Assembly: GCA_902167325.1 (NCBI GenBank)
Contig: LR632930.1
Coordinates: 2,170,001-2,234,000 of the forward strand
Length of the DNA stretch: 64,000 bases
From: Chitinophaga pinensis
Lineage (GTDB): Bacteria; Bacteroidota; Bacteroidia; Chitinophagales; Chitinophagaceae
Reading direction: 5' to 3'
This document shows, in pieces, positions 1 through 9,308 of this stretch (position 1 is the first letter of the stretch; each line of letters begins with the position of its first letter). Under the pieces are notes generated by a model. The model saw only the letters and a program-made list of their open reading frames with translations, made no database searches and had not been told where the DNA came from. Both the position numbers and the translations under genes were made by a program.

Positions 1-171
1 GTTGTTGTCTGTGGTGGTGCCGACCGGAGTACCGGGGACGGTGATGGTAGCCCCGGGGAGGGGCGCCTTGTTGGCGGCGTCGGTCACCGTGCCTTTGATC
101 TGCCGGTCCTGAGCCGAGAGCCCGGCGGCCAGCAACATCATGGCGCAAAGGAATAATAGTTGCTTTTTCAT
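1..171 (-). CDS. TonB-linked outer membrane receptor (SusC/RagA-like), 5' end only
   Basis: The reverse strand from the ATG at 171 reads a signal peptide (MKKQLLFLCAMMLLAAGLSA) followed by QDRQIKGTVTDAANKAPLPG and then ATITVPGTP. This is the start of a carboxypeptidase-regulatory-like (CarboxypepD_reg) domain, which in Bacteroidota normally opens SusC/RagA TonB-dependent receptors. Only 57 codons lie in the window and the gene runs off the left edge. There is no STN domain before the regulatory-like domain, unlike the receptor at 3920-7261. A -7-like TACATTTG lies about 70 bp upstream on the same strand. Other exported proteins with this domain cannot be excluded from so short a fragment. Confidence 0.75.
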   Translation of the reverse strand, partial: MKKQLLFLCAMMLLAAGLSAQDRQIKGTVTDAANKAPLPGATITVPGTPVGTTTDNN

Positions 172-239
172 AATCCTGGAACTAGTTGATTTTGGTGAAA
201 TCCGCATCTCGCGGAAAAGACGTGTTGTAGCGATGAAAA

Positions 240-247
240 CAAATGTA
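240..247 (-). promoter_or_regulatory. candidate -7 element for the receptor at 171
   Basis: On the minus strand this reads TACATTTG, an exact match to the Bacteroidota -7 consensus TAnnTTTG. A TTGG lies roughly 20 bp further upstream. It would give a leader of about 60 nt. The rest of the 379-bp gap 172-550 shows no gene; it holds this element and the plus-strand element at 480-487. Confidence 0.4.
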
Positions 248-479
248 GAGGCAGACGGGTCCTGCCGCCAAGTTTATGGCTGGTCATTCCCCTACCAAAA
301 CAATGAACAGGTTAACAGTATGAAAATCAATAAATAAGGAAGGTGAATCGCCGTAAGATGAACAAGGGAAATGCCTGTTTTTACAGTAATAAAGGAGTTA
401 AAGAGTTGTATTTGGGCATGTGGGAATAGTTAGCAATCGATTTAAATCAGGGTGGTATTTCGATTTTGGAAAAGTAAAT

Positions 480-487
480 TATCTTTG
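480..487 (+). promoter_or_regulatory. candidate -7 element for the HTH/TM protein
   Basis: TATCTTTG matches TAnnTTTG exactly and lies 64 bp before the ATG at 551. A weak TTTC about 18 bp upstream could serve as the -33 element. Transcription from here would start near 494, so a GTG at 452 in the same frame cannot be the real start. Confidence 0.4.
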
Positions 488-550
488 GCCGCAGCAGGGC
501 ACCACGGCGCTGTAATCGTTATCAACTACCTGCCGGTAATGGCAATCGGG

Positions 551-1885
551 ATGGAACAACACGAAAACAAAGAATCCTTTTATCATTTAGATATGGTGTG
601 CCGGTATGTTGCCGGAAACTTCGGCAATCCGGAAATCGGGTCGTGGACGAATGGGGACTACCTGCGCCTTAGCGGGATCCTCAGCCGCCATACCGAAATC
701 CAGCTTAGCCCCAGTACGCTGAAACGGATTTTCGGGAAACTCAAAACTACAGACCGTTACTATCCCCAGAAAGCTACCCGCGACGGACTGGCGCAATACG
801 CCGGGTTTGCAGGATGGGACGAATTTGTAGAGAAGCATCCGCGCCCGGCAAAATCAGGAGATGGAGGACGCGAGGTGCAAGGCCCGCCTACTAAACTGCC
901 CCAGCCGCGTGCGCCCAAAATCAGCTGGTGGCCCGCACTGATATTGATGGCAGGTGCTTGTGCTATTTTCGGATGGCAGTGGATAAAGCATATCAATCAC
1001 CCGGCTACCCGCTCCGCCGGCGTACACCTTGTATGCAGCAACCCGGTTGGTGATAATCCCCACTCGGCAGTATTCCGCCTGGAGATGCCGGAAAAATTCA
1101 AAGGAGATAGCGGTAAGTTCCATATCGTCTTCGGCGATGGTGAACGCGACCGGCCCATGCGCCCCGGTGCCGTGCTGACGCATTATTACGAAAAGCCCGG
1201 CCGCTTCTATGCCACGCTTCACTACGATTCCCGCGTCATCGATACAGTGCCCGTTTACCTCAAAACCAATGGGTGGACGGCCACCGCTAACACAATAACA
1301 GATACTACCCGTGTTTACCCCCTCGAAACACCGGTGTTTGGTCCCGGAGGAATGGCAGTAACTTCGCCGGAAGTATTTGCCTCAGGAATTGATACGCTGC
1401 ACACGTTTTTTGTGGATTTTATAAACACACAGGAGTGGGATGTTTCCGGCGATGATTTCGATCTTTCCGCTAATCTGACTACTTCACGCCTGCGCCCTGG
1501 AATCCGGTGCTCACAGGTAACTATCACGCTGTATGGTGAAAAATCGCGGCACGAACTCTTGCTGATCAAACCGGGCTGCGTATCCTGGGCGTATCTGAAG
1601 TTCTCCGAAAAAGAGATCGAAGGCAGCGGGGCGGATTTAAGTCCTGTTGGTACGGATCTTACATCCGGTGGCATCGTTCACCTGAAGGTGGCCGGTAAAC
1701 ACGCCTGGCTCACGATCAACGGAAAGCCCCTCTACGATATTGCCTACCAGCAACCCCTCGGCAAGCTCTATGGTATCCGGATCTCCTTCGCAGGCATCGG
1801 GTCTGTTCAGCACGTTGTGTTGAAGAAGCCCGATGGAAGCGTGGTGTTTGAGAACGGCCACCCCAACAATCCAAACATACGCTGA
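551..1885 (+). CDS. membrane-anchored protein with HTH-like N-terminus and extracytoplasmic sensor-like domain
   Basis: 444 aa from the ATG at 551 (an in-frame ATG at 539 is an alternative). Residues about 1-95 form a helical region with the motif LSPSTLKRIFGKLKTTDRYY followed by ATRDGLAQYAGFAGWDEF. This arrangement recurs at the N-termini of many Bacteroidota proteins and resembles a DNA-binding helical domain. A proline-rich linker and a single membrane segment near residues 124-145 (WWPALILMAGACAIFGWQWI) follow. The C-terminal 290 residues contain a PKD-like stretch (FHIVFGDGERDRPMRPGAVL) and a beta-rich end (HLKVAGKHAWLTINGKPLYD). N-terminus in, C-terminus out would give a ToxR/CadC-like one-component architecture. 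That role is inference; no ligand or target is visible. The gene stands alone and ends near an 11-bp-period repeat array. Confidence 0.6.
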   Translation: MEQHENKESFYHLDMVCRYVAGNFGNPEIGSWTNGDYLRLSGILSRHTEIQLSPSTLKRIFGKLKTTDRYYPQKATRDGLAQYAGFAGWDEFVEKHPRPAKSGDGGREVQGPPTKLPQPRAPKISWWPALILMAGACAIFGWQWIKHINHPATRSAGVHLVCSNPVGDNPHSAVFRLEMPEKFKGDSGKFHIVFGDGERDRPMRPGAVLTHYYEKPGRFYATLHYDSRVIDTVPVYLKTNGWTATANTITDTTRVYPLETPVFGPGGMAVTSPEVFASGIDTLHTFFVDFINTQEWDVSGDDFDLSANLTTSRLRPGIRCSQVTITLYGEKSRHELLLIKPGCVSWAYLKFSEKEIEGSGADLSPVGTDLTSGGIVHLKVAGKHAWLTINGKPLYDIAYQQPLGKLYGIRISFAGIGSVQHVVLKKPDGSVVFENGHPNNPNIR

Positions 1886-1967
1886 AACCGGACACGATTG
1901 AAAACTTTGTGACGTAGCTGCCTTATTGCAGGGATGGGCCTGCATAAAACCCGGGATAAACTTTATT

Positions 1968-2198
1968 CCTCCATCCAACCTCCATCAAACCTCCATCAAA
2001 CCCTTGCTTTTGCTGGACATCGATGGAGGATGGATGGAGGATGGCAGTAGGTTTTGCGAAACAGTCAACCTGCCTGACGCTCCAGTAATTGTTCAGCAAT
2101 CCTTCAGTGAACCTTCAGTGATCCTTCAGTCAAACCCCCTCAAACCTATACCACCACTGAGCACCACTGAAGGATCACTGAAGGATGGCAGTAGGATG
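1968..2198. repeat. 11-bp-period inverted repeat arrays (locus A)
   Basis: Two nested systems. First: three 11-bp units CCTCCATCCAA, CCTCCATCAAA, CCTCCATCAAA at 1968-2000, facing two units GATGGAGGATG at 2022-2043; the arms 1968-1986 and 2022-2040 pair at 18 of 19 positions. Second: CCTTCAGTGAA, CCTTCAGTGAT, CCTTCAGTCAA at 2101-2133, facing ACTGAAGGATC, ACTGAAGGATG, GCAGTAGGATG at 2166-2198; the arms 2110-2130 and 2166-2186 pair at 20 of 21. The 11-bp period is not a codon multiple. No gene is seen in 1886-2302; a 106-codon open frame here is best explained by the repeats. Confidence 0.85.
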
Positions 2199-2253
2199 TC
2201 AGCAGGTATGACCAAAATGACAATTCAGAATGGGGGCAGGTACTAACAGGAAA

Positions 2254-2273
2254 GGGCCGGCTTTCGCCGGCCC
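2254..2273 (-). terminator. terminator hairpin of the SusC/SusD operon
   Basis: On the minus strand: GGGCCGGC, loop GAAA, GCCGGCCC, then TTTCC. It is an 8-bp perfect GC stem with a stable GNRA loop, 30 bp past the SusD stop at 2303. The T tract is short. Confidence 0.6.
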
Positions 2274-2302
2274 CCGCAAGGTTTCCATAAGCATAATGTA
2301 TA

Positions 2303-3895
2303 TCAGGGGCGTTGCCACCAGAGCCTGGTGCCGGGGTTATCTGCTCCGTTCAGCAGCGCGGCGGCCTTGGTAGTCTCGTCTTTGTTGTTCTTATATTCGT
2401 CTGGCGGGAATGGCAGGCGGTTGATGAAACCGGGTACCGTGCCACCGCTTAGATTTACCACCACGGGCCAGAGTTTGGGGTATCCCGTACGGCGGAACTC
2501 CGTCCATGCCTCCTGACCGTCAGGGAAGAGGCTGATCCATTTCTGGGTAATGATCCTTTCCAGCTTCCTTTCTACATGATCCCCTTCATTCCAGGCAATG
2601 GTAACGGTGCTGAGGAATGCATCCGTAACTGCCACATTGTTCTCTGCGTTCACAGGATCGGTATATACTGCTGGTTTAGCGGTACTGTTGGCGATATATG
2701 CTGAAGCATCTCCTGCATCGTACTGCGCGAATGAGGTGCGGATGCCTTCTTCATACATGGCCTTTGCAGTTCCTTTCATATCCCAGCCACGGAGCGCACC
2801 TTCTGCCCGGAGGAAATACATCTCAGCAGCGGCCATCACACGGATGGGTGTGCTGCGGTCGATGTTGAGGGGGGAGAAGGTTTCATAATCCGTCTTCACC
2901 TTGATATCGATCCCGTTTCGGACTCCCTTAAACGGATTACCCGCGAGTGCAGAAGCGCGGAAGAATTTCGGCAGGCGTGGATCATTGTAACCACCGAGGA
3001 ACGATTCCATGGGAGCGCCCATCCGGATATCATTGTATTCCTGACTGATCACGTACAGCGAATTACTCACTGTAATACCACTGCCGGAACGTACCAAAGC
3101 GTTTTGGGCATTGGTGGTCAGTACGCCGTACTCATTAGCTACAGCTTCTTCTGCTTTTGTTTTAGCTACCTGTGGTTTGGCATAGTACAACCGCACAGCG
3201 AGCCGCAGCTTCAGGGAATTGGCGAGGCGTATCCAGTTAGCGTATTCACCGCCGTAAACAAGATCGAAGGGCTTCAGCTGCGCTTTACCACCGGGATTGG
3301 TTTTATCGAATGTAGTCAGCGAGGCAATGGCCTGATCCAGTTCCGTGAAGAAGGCCTTGTAAACGCTTTCCTGGCTGTCGTAGGGCGTGGAGAAGCCTCC
3401 TGCGCCGAACTTACTGTAGGGGATAGGCCCGAATACATCGGTTACACGATGCATGGCCGCCACTTTAATGATGGTGGCCACGGCAAAGAGATCCGGACGT
3501 GTGGTTTCGCCACGCTCCTTTACCAGCTTCCAGCCACTCATAACGTTATCGAACGGAACTTTGAACACCCAGTTGTTCCAGTCCATCATAAAGTAATTGG
3601 AATTGTTCTTGCCGCTGTTAAACGGGGTGGGGATGCCCATGAACCCGGAATAAATATCGGCATTGAGGTTCTGCTGCAGCTGGTACTGCCAGTCTACCGT
3701 ACTATAAATACTGGTGAGCATACCGGGAATGAATGCGCCCACATATTTATAATCGTATTTTAACAATGAGTCGGTTAACTCATTGGGGTTGGTATTGAAT
3801 GATTCGAAGTTTTTGGTGCAGGCCGTTTGTCCGGTAAGGATAAGCCCCAGCGCTGCGGCGGGCAATAATTTATATATGGATTGGAAACTTTTCAT
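2303..3895 (-). CDS. SusD/RagB-family nutrient-binding outer membrane lipoprotein
   Basis: 530 aa. Signal peptide with lipobox LTGQTAC (Cys at about residue 26), then KNFESFNTNPNELTDSLL, typical of the SusD-like_2 subfamily. SusD proteins are surface-exposed lipoproteins that cap the SusC barrel and bind the incoming ligand. Helical TPR-like segments are visible in the middle (YGGEYANWIRLANSLKLRLA). The C-terminus carries the W-x-E-F-R-R-TGYP-LWP signature (residues about 455-470) common to this subfamily. The gene lies 24 bp after the SusC gene 3920-7261, so the pair is co-transcribed. The ligand cannot be inferred: there are no glycosidases in this unit. SusD-like_2 members are often linked to substrates other than classical glycans. 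Confidence 0.92.
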   Translation of the reverse strand: MKSFQSIYKLLPAAALGLILTGQTACTKNFESFNTNPNELTDSLLKYDYKYVGAFIPGMLTSIYSTVDWQYQLQQNLNADIYSGFMGIPTPFNSGKNNSNYFMMDWNNWVFKVPFDNVMSGWKLVKERGETTRPDLFAVATIIKVAAMHRVTDVFGPIPYSKFGAGGFSTPYDSQESVYKAFFTELDQAIASLTTFDKTNPGGKAQLKPFDLVYGGEYANWIRLANSLKLRLAVRLYYAKPQVAKTKAEEAVANEYGVLTTNAQNALVRSGSGITVSNSLYVISQEYNDIRMGAPMESFLGGYNDPRLPKFFRASALAGNPFKGVRNGIDIKVKTDYETFSPLNIDRSTPIRVMAAAEMYFLRAEGALRGWDMKGTAKAMYEEGIRTSFAQYDAGDASAYIANSTAKPAVYTDPVNAENNVAVTDAFLSTVTIAWNEGDHVERKLERIITQKWISLFPDGQEAWTEFRRTGYPKLWPVVVNLSGGTVPGFINRLPFPPDEYKNNKDETTKAAALLNGADNPGTRLWWQRP

Positions 3896-3919
3896 GTTGT
3901 TGTGCTTTAGCGGTGAGCA

Positions 3920-6900
3920 TTAGAAGGTAACTTTCAGGTTGGCCCCGATGTTGCGCTGGCTGGGCAGCCCGAAGTAATCATAGCCCTGGAACTGGTTGGT
4001 GGTAAAGGCAGTGATCTCCGGATCGTATGGTGCCTTCTTGTGAATGAGCCACAGGTTGCGGCCAACGAGCGAAAGCTGCAGCTGGCGCACTTTATTGCCC
4101 AAGGCCTTCGTTGGAATGCTGTACCCCAGCGAAAGCTCGCGCAGGCGCACATTGGTAGCGCTGTAAGTGTACAGGGCCAGTGCCGAAGAAGTGGCGCCGG
4201 TTATGCTCTGATAGTAATCCTTCGCGGGCACGGTTTTATCACCCACTTTTACACCGCCATTGTCGCGGGCTTCTGCCGTACGTTGCGATACACCGAAGTT
4301 GTCCATGATAGCCTCGGTAGTGGACACCACTTCACCGCCAATGCGTGCATCGATGAGGAAGGAAAGCTGGAACTGTTTCCAGCCAAAGCTGTTGTTCCAG
4401 CCCATGAGGTAACGTGGATTGGCGTTGCCTACTTTCTTGTATTCACCGATCTCGGGAACGTTTTTGTCGTTCAGTGCAATAGTGCCGTCAGCAGTGCGTT
4501 TCACGTCTTTCGCGTAAATATCCCCATAGCTGCCACCCTTGCGTACGATGAGCCTGTACCCTGCAAAGTCAGATACTACAAATTCTTCCTGTGTTCTACG
4601 TGTACCGGTAAAGGGATCTGTGTAATCCATCATCTCCACCACCTTATTGCGGTTGAGTCCGTAATTGAGCGTGCTGTTCCACTGCACCTGGCCGATCTTC
4701 CCGTTGTATCCCAAACTGGCTTCAATCCCTTTATTCTCGATGTTACCGGCATTCACATAATATGCGTTGTATCCAACAGAGGGGGATACTTCTACTTTGA
4801 AATACTGGTTGCGGGTAGATGATTTGTAGTATGTGGCAGAGAACGAAAGCTTGTCGTTCAGGAAGCGTATATCCAACCCGGCTTCGAAAGAACGGGTACG
4901 CTCAGGCTTCATCTCCGCAAAAGGTTTGGCGTGGATGGCCTGTATGGCACCACCGGTAGTGAGCGCGATGGTGGGCATGGAAATGTAAATGGGGATGGAG
5001 TTGGCTACTTCACTGAGTGATGTGCGCGCTTTCAGGAAGGATATTGCCTGCGGGAGTTTCACCATTTCACTGATCACGGCGGAAAGGCCGGCAGAGGGGT
5101 AGAAGTAAGATTGGTTTTGAGTAAACGCCAAAGCAGACGACCATTCGTTCCGCGCCGTTACATCGAGGTACAGCATGTCACGGAAGCCCAGCTGGGCAGT
5201 GGCGAACACAGCCTGTGTCTGAATCCGGTCGTTCTTTTCAACCGGGGCGAAGCGCGTAAAATCGATGTTGGCGAAAGTGAACATATTCGCGAACTGCAGG
5301 AGGTAACCATTGCCCCATCCGGTGGCATTATCTACCACATCCTGCACGCTGCTGCCCACATTGGCCTGAATGGAGAAATCGCCCGCACGGTGTTGTGCGG
5401 TAACGAGGATGTCAGCATATGTCTGCCGCACGAAGGAGCGCGTTTTGTCATAGCGTCCGTTATCGCCTGCAAGGAATTTAGGGGTGGATGCGTAGCTCTG
5501 CGCTTCATATACATCATTGGTACGGTCATGCTTCGCACGCCCGGTTACACTCAGCCAGGGAGTGATGTTATACTTCGCGGCCACGGAGCCGATGAAGCGG
5601 TTGCGCTGTAATGAATTGGTATTGCGGTTCACTACCCAGAAGGGGTTCTGCAGCATCATGCCCGGGTCGGCATAGGGCCAGCGCCGGGTATTGAAGTTGC
5701 GGTTCACATTATACTCTTCAAACTGGCGGAAACTGTTGAAGTCATGCGCACGGGGGAAGAGGTACACGCCTACTATAGGGTTGTAGTACTGGCCCTGCAC
5801 GGGCACATTATCCTGTTCCATGTTCAGGTACTGTGCACTTACATCGAGACTGAGCCGGTCATTGAGCAAACTCGTAGTATGGCGGGCGCTGAAGTTATAC
5901 CGTGCATACGTGTTTTTAGGAACAATGCCATTGGCGTTCACTGCAGCCGCGGAAAAGTAGTTCTGGCTGCGCTCGTTACCTGCCGAAATGTTGATGGCAT
6001 GGGTATAGCTGTTGCCTGTCTGGAAGAAGCTTTTGTTGTCGGCATTGGCTGCCTGTTTGTTACCCCAGCTGTAGAAAGAGCCTGCGGTTGGCGTGGCACC
6101 GTAGCTGCTCTGGAAATCAGGAAGCAGGAGGGGTTTACTGTAATTGGCGTTGAGGGAGTAATTCACGGAGGGCTTTCCGCTGCGTCCCTTCTTGGTGGTA
6201 AGAAGGATGACGCCGTTAGCAGCCTGACTGCCATAGAGTGCGGCGGATGATGCGCCGGTAAGTGCAGTTACGCTTTCAATATCGTCGGGGTTGATGTTGG
6301 CGATACCATCACTGCCGCCGGGTACGGAGAAGCCGTCTGTTTTCTGCTGGGTAAAGAGGTCGGGCAGGGGGATGCCGTCTACCACAAACAGTGCGTTGTT
6401 ATTGCCGTAGATGGATTTGTTGCCACGCATGACTACTTTGGTAGCGCCACCCGGGCCTGAGGAACTGTTGCTAACGGCCATACCGGCCACTTTGCCTGTA
6501 AGCGTGTTAACGAGACTGGGGTCTTTCACATTGTTGAGTTCCCCGCCGGAGATGGTTTGCACATTATAGGTAACGCTGCGGGCCGATTTGCGGATGCCGA
6601 GGGCTGTCACCACAACCAGTTCTTTCAGTTTATTCACACCCTGTCTGAGTGTAAATGAGATATTCAGCGCTTCGTTACCTGCCTGAATGGTACTATCCTG
6701 CGCTTCAAACCCGAGGAAGCTTACGCGGAGGGTATGTGTACCTGCGGGGATGTCTGCCATCCGGAAGCGGCCCTGTGCATCGGTAACGGTGCCGCGGCGG
6801 AGGTTACGGAGTTCCACAGTGGCACCGGGGATGGGGGCACCAGCTTCATCGGCCACCGATCCGGTGATCTGAATGGCTGCGGGTGCGGCTTCGGTCACTG

Positions 6901-7261
6901 CTTTTTCCTGTATAACGATAATGTTGTTCCGGATCACGTAGGTAAGGGAGTGGCCTTTCAGGCATTTGTCCAGCACTTCCTCCACCGTGGCGTTTTGCAC
7001 GTCGATGGTAACGGGTGCGGCGCTGCGGATGAGTTTCATGTCGTACAGGAGAGAGTACCCGCTCTGCTTCTGGATCTCCGTAAAGATCCGGCCCAGCGGT
7101 GCATTCTTCCTGCTGAGGGTAATGGTTTGGGAGAAGCCTGCGGCGCTGACGTGCAGGGCTGCCGCAAGCATCAAAATGGCCGTTAATTTCATAACGAGTA
7201 ATAGTTTAACGGGCAAGAGCCGTTTACGTGGCATGGCTTTGCCGGACACAAGTAGTTTCAT
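3920..7261 (-). CDS. SusC/RagA-family TonB-linked receptor with STN signalling domain
   Basis: 1113 aa. Order: signal peptide (about 1-45); STN (secretin/TonB short N-terminal) domain at about 50-120 (SGYSLLYDMKLIRSAAP, VEEVLDKCLKGHSLTYVI); CarboxypepD_reg domain at about 130-210 (ITGSVADEAGAPIPGATVEL); plug at about 215-350 with the conserved LTTKKGRSGKPSVNYSL-type motif; then a 22-strand-type beta-barrel ending in FGLPSQRNIGANLKVTF. The STN domain is what contacts a FecR-type anti-sigma factor, which fits the upstream FecR and ECF sigma genes on the same strand. Role: energised import of a ligand captured by the SusD partner, coupled to transcriptional signalling across the envelope. Substrate unknown. 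Confidence 0.95.
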   Translation of the reverse strand: MKLLVSGKAMPRKRLLPVKLLLVMKLTAILMLAAALHVSAAGFSQTITLSRKNAPLGRIFTEIQKQSGYSLLYDMKLIRSAAPVTIDVQNATVEEVLDKCLKGHSLTYVIRNNIIVIQEKAVTEAAPAAIQITGSVADEAGAPIPGATVELRNLRRGTVTDAQGRFRMADIPAGTHTLRVSFLGFEAQDSTIQAGNEALNISFTLRQGVNKLKELVVVTALGIRKSARSVTYNVQTISGGELNNVKDPSLVNTLTGKVAGMAVSNSSSGPGGATKVVMRGNKSIYGNNNALFVVDGIPLPDLFTQQKTDGFSVPGGSDGIANINPDDIESVTALTGASSAALYGSQAANGVILLTTKKGRSGKPSVNYSLNANYSKPLLLPDFQSSYGATPTAGSFYSWGNKQAANADNKSFFQTGNSYTHAINISAGNERSQNYFSAAAVNANGIVPKNTYARYNFSARHTTSLLNDRLSLDVSAQYLNMEQDNVPVQGQYYNPIVGVYLFPRAHDFNSFRQFEEYNVNRNFNTRRWPYADPGMMLQNPFWVVNRNTNSLQRNRFIGSVAAKYNITPWLSVTGRAKHDRTNDVYEAQSYASTPKFLAGDNGRYDKTRSFVRQTYADILVTAQHRAGDFSIQANVGSSVQDVVDNATGWGNGYLLQFANMFTFANIDFTRFAPVEKNDRIQTQAVFATAQLGFRDMLYLDVTARNEWSSALAFTQNQSYFYPSAGLSAVISEMVKLPQAISFLKARTSLSEVANSIPIYISMPTIALTTGGAIQAIHAKPFAEMKPERTRSFEAGLDIRFLNDKLSFSATYYKSSTRNQYFKVEVSPSVGYNAYYVNAGNIENKGIEASLGYNGKIGQVQWNSTLNYGLNRNKVVEMMDYTDPFTGTRRTQEEFVVSDFAGYRLIVRKGGSYGDIYAKDVKRTADGTIALNDKNVPEIGEYKKVGNANPRYLMGWNNSFGWKQFQLSFLIDARIGGEVVSTTEAIMDNFGVSQRTAEARDNGGVKVGDKTVPAKDYYQSITGATSSALALYTYSATNVRLRELSLGYSIPTKALGNKVRQLQLSLVGRNLWLIHKKAPYDPEITAFTTNQFQGYDYFGLPSQRNIGANLKVTF

Positions 7262-7429
7262 ACTTTTGTACAGTTTGGGTTTGGTAATGCAAATAGTGTT
7301 TAACCGCGCTTTTCTGACGAACCCGAACTAATCCGCCGGGAGTGTTGACGCACTCCTGGTTTCGTTTAGGGCAGTCTCACATTGTCAGCTTTTCATGTTT
7401 TATCCGATTTTGGTTTGACTTCGAGGCTA

Positions 7430-8584
7430 TTATGGTAATACTTCCAGCTTTCTTCCCTGTATACGGCAATTAACGCCACTGCTGCGGAGGGCGTCCACCA
7501 TTGCCTGGAGGCTTACATTACGGGCTATCCGCCCTGCAAATTCACGTTCGGAGATATCTCCTTTCCATTCCACTTCCACATCGTACCACCGCCCTATCTG
7601 GCGCAGCAGCACGGGCAGGGTAGTACCTTCAAACTGGAAATACCCGTTCTTCCATGCCAAAGCCTGTTCGAGGTCGGCAGCTTTTACTTCCAGCATGCCC
7701 CCATCCGTAAACCGGGCTTCCTGCCCCGGGCGTAACTGTATAGCCTGTGCTCCCCGGGTTACGCGCACCGCACCTTCCAGCAGGGCTGTACGGGCTTGTG
7801 GCTCTTCGGCATAGGCATTCACATTGAACTTAGTTCCCAGTACCTCCACCACGGCATCACTGACCTTTACGCGAAAGGGTTTGGCCGCATTGGCAGTTAC
7901 TTCAAAATACCCTTCGCCAGTAAGTTCCACCAGCCGCTCATTACCGGTAAAGGCGGAAGGGAAGCGGAGAGATGATGCGGCGTTCATCCAGACTACCGTG
8001 CCATCCGGTAACTGTACCTGGTACTGGCCGCCGTTGGGCGTTGCAATGGTGTTAAACACAGGCGCACCGCCGTCTTCTTCAGGATTGTATTGAATGCGCC
8101 CGCCATTGAGCTTCACGATCTTCGTGTTGCCTTGTTGGGATAGATCGCCGGCATTGGCATCGTCAAGGGAAATAACGGAGCCATCGCCCAGCGTGAGCGT
8201 GGCTTTATTGCCCCCGGGAACGGGCTTTGTTACCTGCGTAATGGCAGGCCTGTTTTGCTGTTGTGTTTGCTGGTAAATGAACCAGCTGCCTGCCATCAGC
8301 AGCAGTACCGCTGCCGCCGCAGCTATCTTCCGCCATATAGGGCGTATACGGGTGGAAGGTGACTGTTCCTCATATTTCAGCCTTTGCCGGAAGCTGGCAA
8401 CGGAAGCAGCGGTGGGTACCGGGCAGGCTTTCAGCCCTTCGGGTACGCCGGCTTCATCCAGCATGGCATGGAACTCATCAGGGGAGGCCGTTTCCAGCCA
8501 GGCGTGGAATGCCTGCTCCTCCTCCGGGGTAAGCGTACCGGCGGCATATTTCTCCAGGCAGGAAATGATTTTATCCCTTGTCAT
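7430..8584 (-). CDS. FecR-family anti-sigma factor
   Basis: 384 aa. Cytoplasmic N-terminal segment (about 1-80, with the LEKYAAGTLTPEEEQAFHAW motif typical of FecR N-termini), one membrane helix at about 85-105 (WRKIAAAAAVLLLMAGSWFI), then the periplasmic FecR domain (TLTLGDGSVISLDDANAGDL, TPNGGQYQVQLPDGTVVWMN, VEVLGTKFNVNAYAEEPQAR) and a C-terminal DUF4974-like domain (TLPVLLRQIGRWYDVEVEW). It would hold the adjacent ECF sigma factor inactive until the STN domain of the loaded receptor signals. It lies 53 bp after the sigma gene and 168 bp before the receptor. That gap contains a small inverted repeat (GGAGTG/CACTCC, 7339-7356). Confidence 0.95.
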   Translation of the reverse strand: MTRDKIISCLEKYAAGTLTPEEEQAFHAWLETASPDEFHAMLDEAGVPEGLKACPVPTAASVASFRQRLKYEEQSPSTRIRPIWRKIAAAAAVLLLMAGSWFIYQQTQQQNRPAITQVTKPVPGGNKATLTLGDGSVISLDDANAGDLSQQGNTKIVKLNGGRIQYNPEEDGGAPVFNTIATPNGGQYQVQLPDGTVVWMNAASSLRFPSAFTGNERLVELTGEGYFEVTANAAKPFRVKVSDAVVEVLGTKFNVNAYAEEPQARTALLEGAVRVTRGAQAIQLRPGQEARFTDGGMLEVKAADLEQALAWKNGYFQFEGTTLPVLLRQIGRWYDVEVEWKGDISEREFAGRIARNVSLQAMVDALRSSGVNCRIQGRKLEVLP

Positions 8585-8637
8585 GTGCTAAAGACGGGCG
8601 ACAAAGAAAAAAGGACACCCCCCTCAGGAAAATATTT

Positions 8638-9255
8638 TTATCGGGAAAGAAAAATGAGGGCCAGCATACCTGCCGTCCACTCCGCATGCAGCCGCAGGTA
8701 GTCTTTCACCTGTGCCGTGGCGGTACTCAGGTGCTTCTTTACGGCCGATCGGGATATGCGCAGCCGGGCCGCGATCTCATCGAGCGATAAGCCTTCTTCC
8801 GTACTCAGGAGGAAAACTGCCCTCCTGCGCTCCGGAAGGTGGGTAATAGCCTCCCGCGCCATACGGTGGTATTCCCGGTAAGCCACGGCAGCTTCGGTAG
8901 GGTTATCCAAAGAAACATCTTTCTGTTGCAGGTGATGGATGGCTTTGCGGCCTGACTGGTTTTTACGGAGCAGGTCCACCATCCGGTTCTTGGCCATCCG
9001 GAACAGGTAATCCTCGAAAGACCGTACACCCGTCAAACCATCACGGCGTGCCCATACTTTGAGGAATACATCCTGCACAATTTCTTCCGTGTCTTCGTGC
9101 TGGCGGTTGATGAAGAAGATGAAGCGGTACAAACGGGGATAATAATGTACGTACAGGCGGGTAAACGCATCCATGTCGCCGGCTATAGCCAGCTGCAGGA
9201 GGGTGCGCTCATCTCCGGGCGTCAGGTGTTCACTGTCGGTACGTCCGCTCAACAT
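8638..9255 (-). CDS. ECF RNA polymerase sigma factor (FecI-like, Bacteroidota family)
   Basis: 205 aa. Region 2 at about 30-95 (FTRLYVHYYPRLYRFIFFIN, TEEIVQDVFLKVWARRDGL, FEDYLFRMAKNRMVDLLRKN) and region 4 at about 140-190 (LPERRRAVFLLSTEEGLSLD, IAARLRISRSAVKKHLSTAT). This is the standard two-domain ECF organisation. It is first in the sigma-FecR-SusC-SusD set and probably activates that set. No convincing TAnnTTTG element was found ahead of it. Confidence 0.95.
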   Translation of the reverse strand: MLSGRTDSEHLTPGDERTLLQLAIAGDMDAFTRLYVHYYPRLYRFIFFINRQHEDTEEIVQDVFLKVWARRDGLTGVRSFEDYLFRMAKNRMVDLLRKNQSGRKAIHHLQQKDVSLDNPTEAAVAYREYHRMAREAITHLPERRRAVFLLSTEEGLSLDEIAARLRISRSAVKKHLSTATAQVKDYLRLHAEWTAGMLALIFLSR

Positions 9256-9308
9256 GGAATAACTGGTCTGATAATGCGGTAAGGTAGTAATTATTTGGAA
9301 ACCGGGAA

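Noticed and set aside
452..550. N-terminal extension of the HTH/TM protein from GTG at 452
   Set aside because: The candidate promoter at 480-487 lies inside it; the ATG at 551 begins protein-like sequence.
1968..2198. Possible CRISPR array
   Set aside because: Units are 11 bp, directly adjacent without spacers, degenerate and inverted; no cas genes.
1926..2246. 106-codon open frame on the plus strand
   Set aside because: Its sequence is the 11-bp repeat array; the period is not a codon multiple and the protein has no character.
7339..7356. Inverted repeat GGAGTG/CACTCC between fecR and susC as terminator
   Set aside because: No T tract in either direction; may be a weak mRNA structure only.
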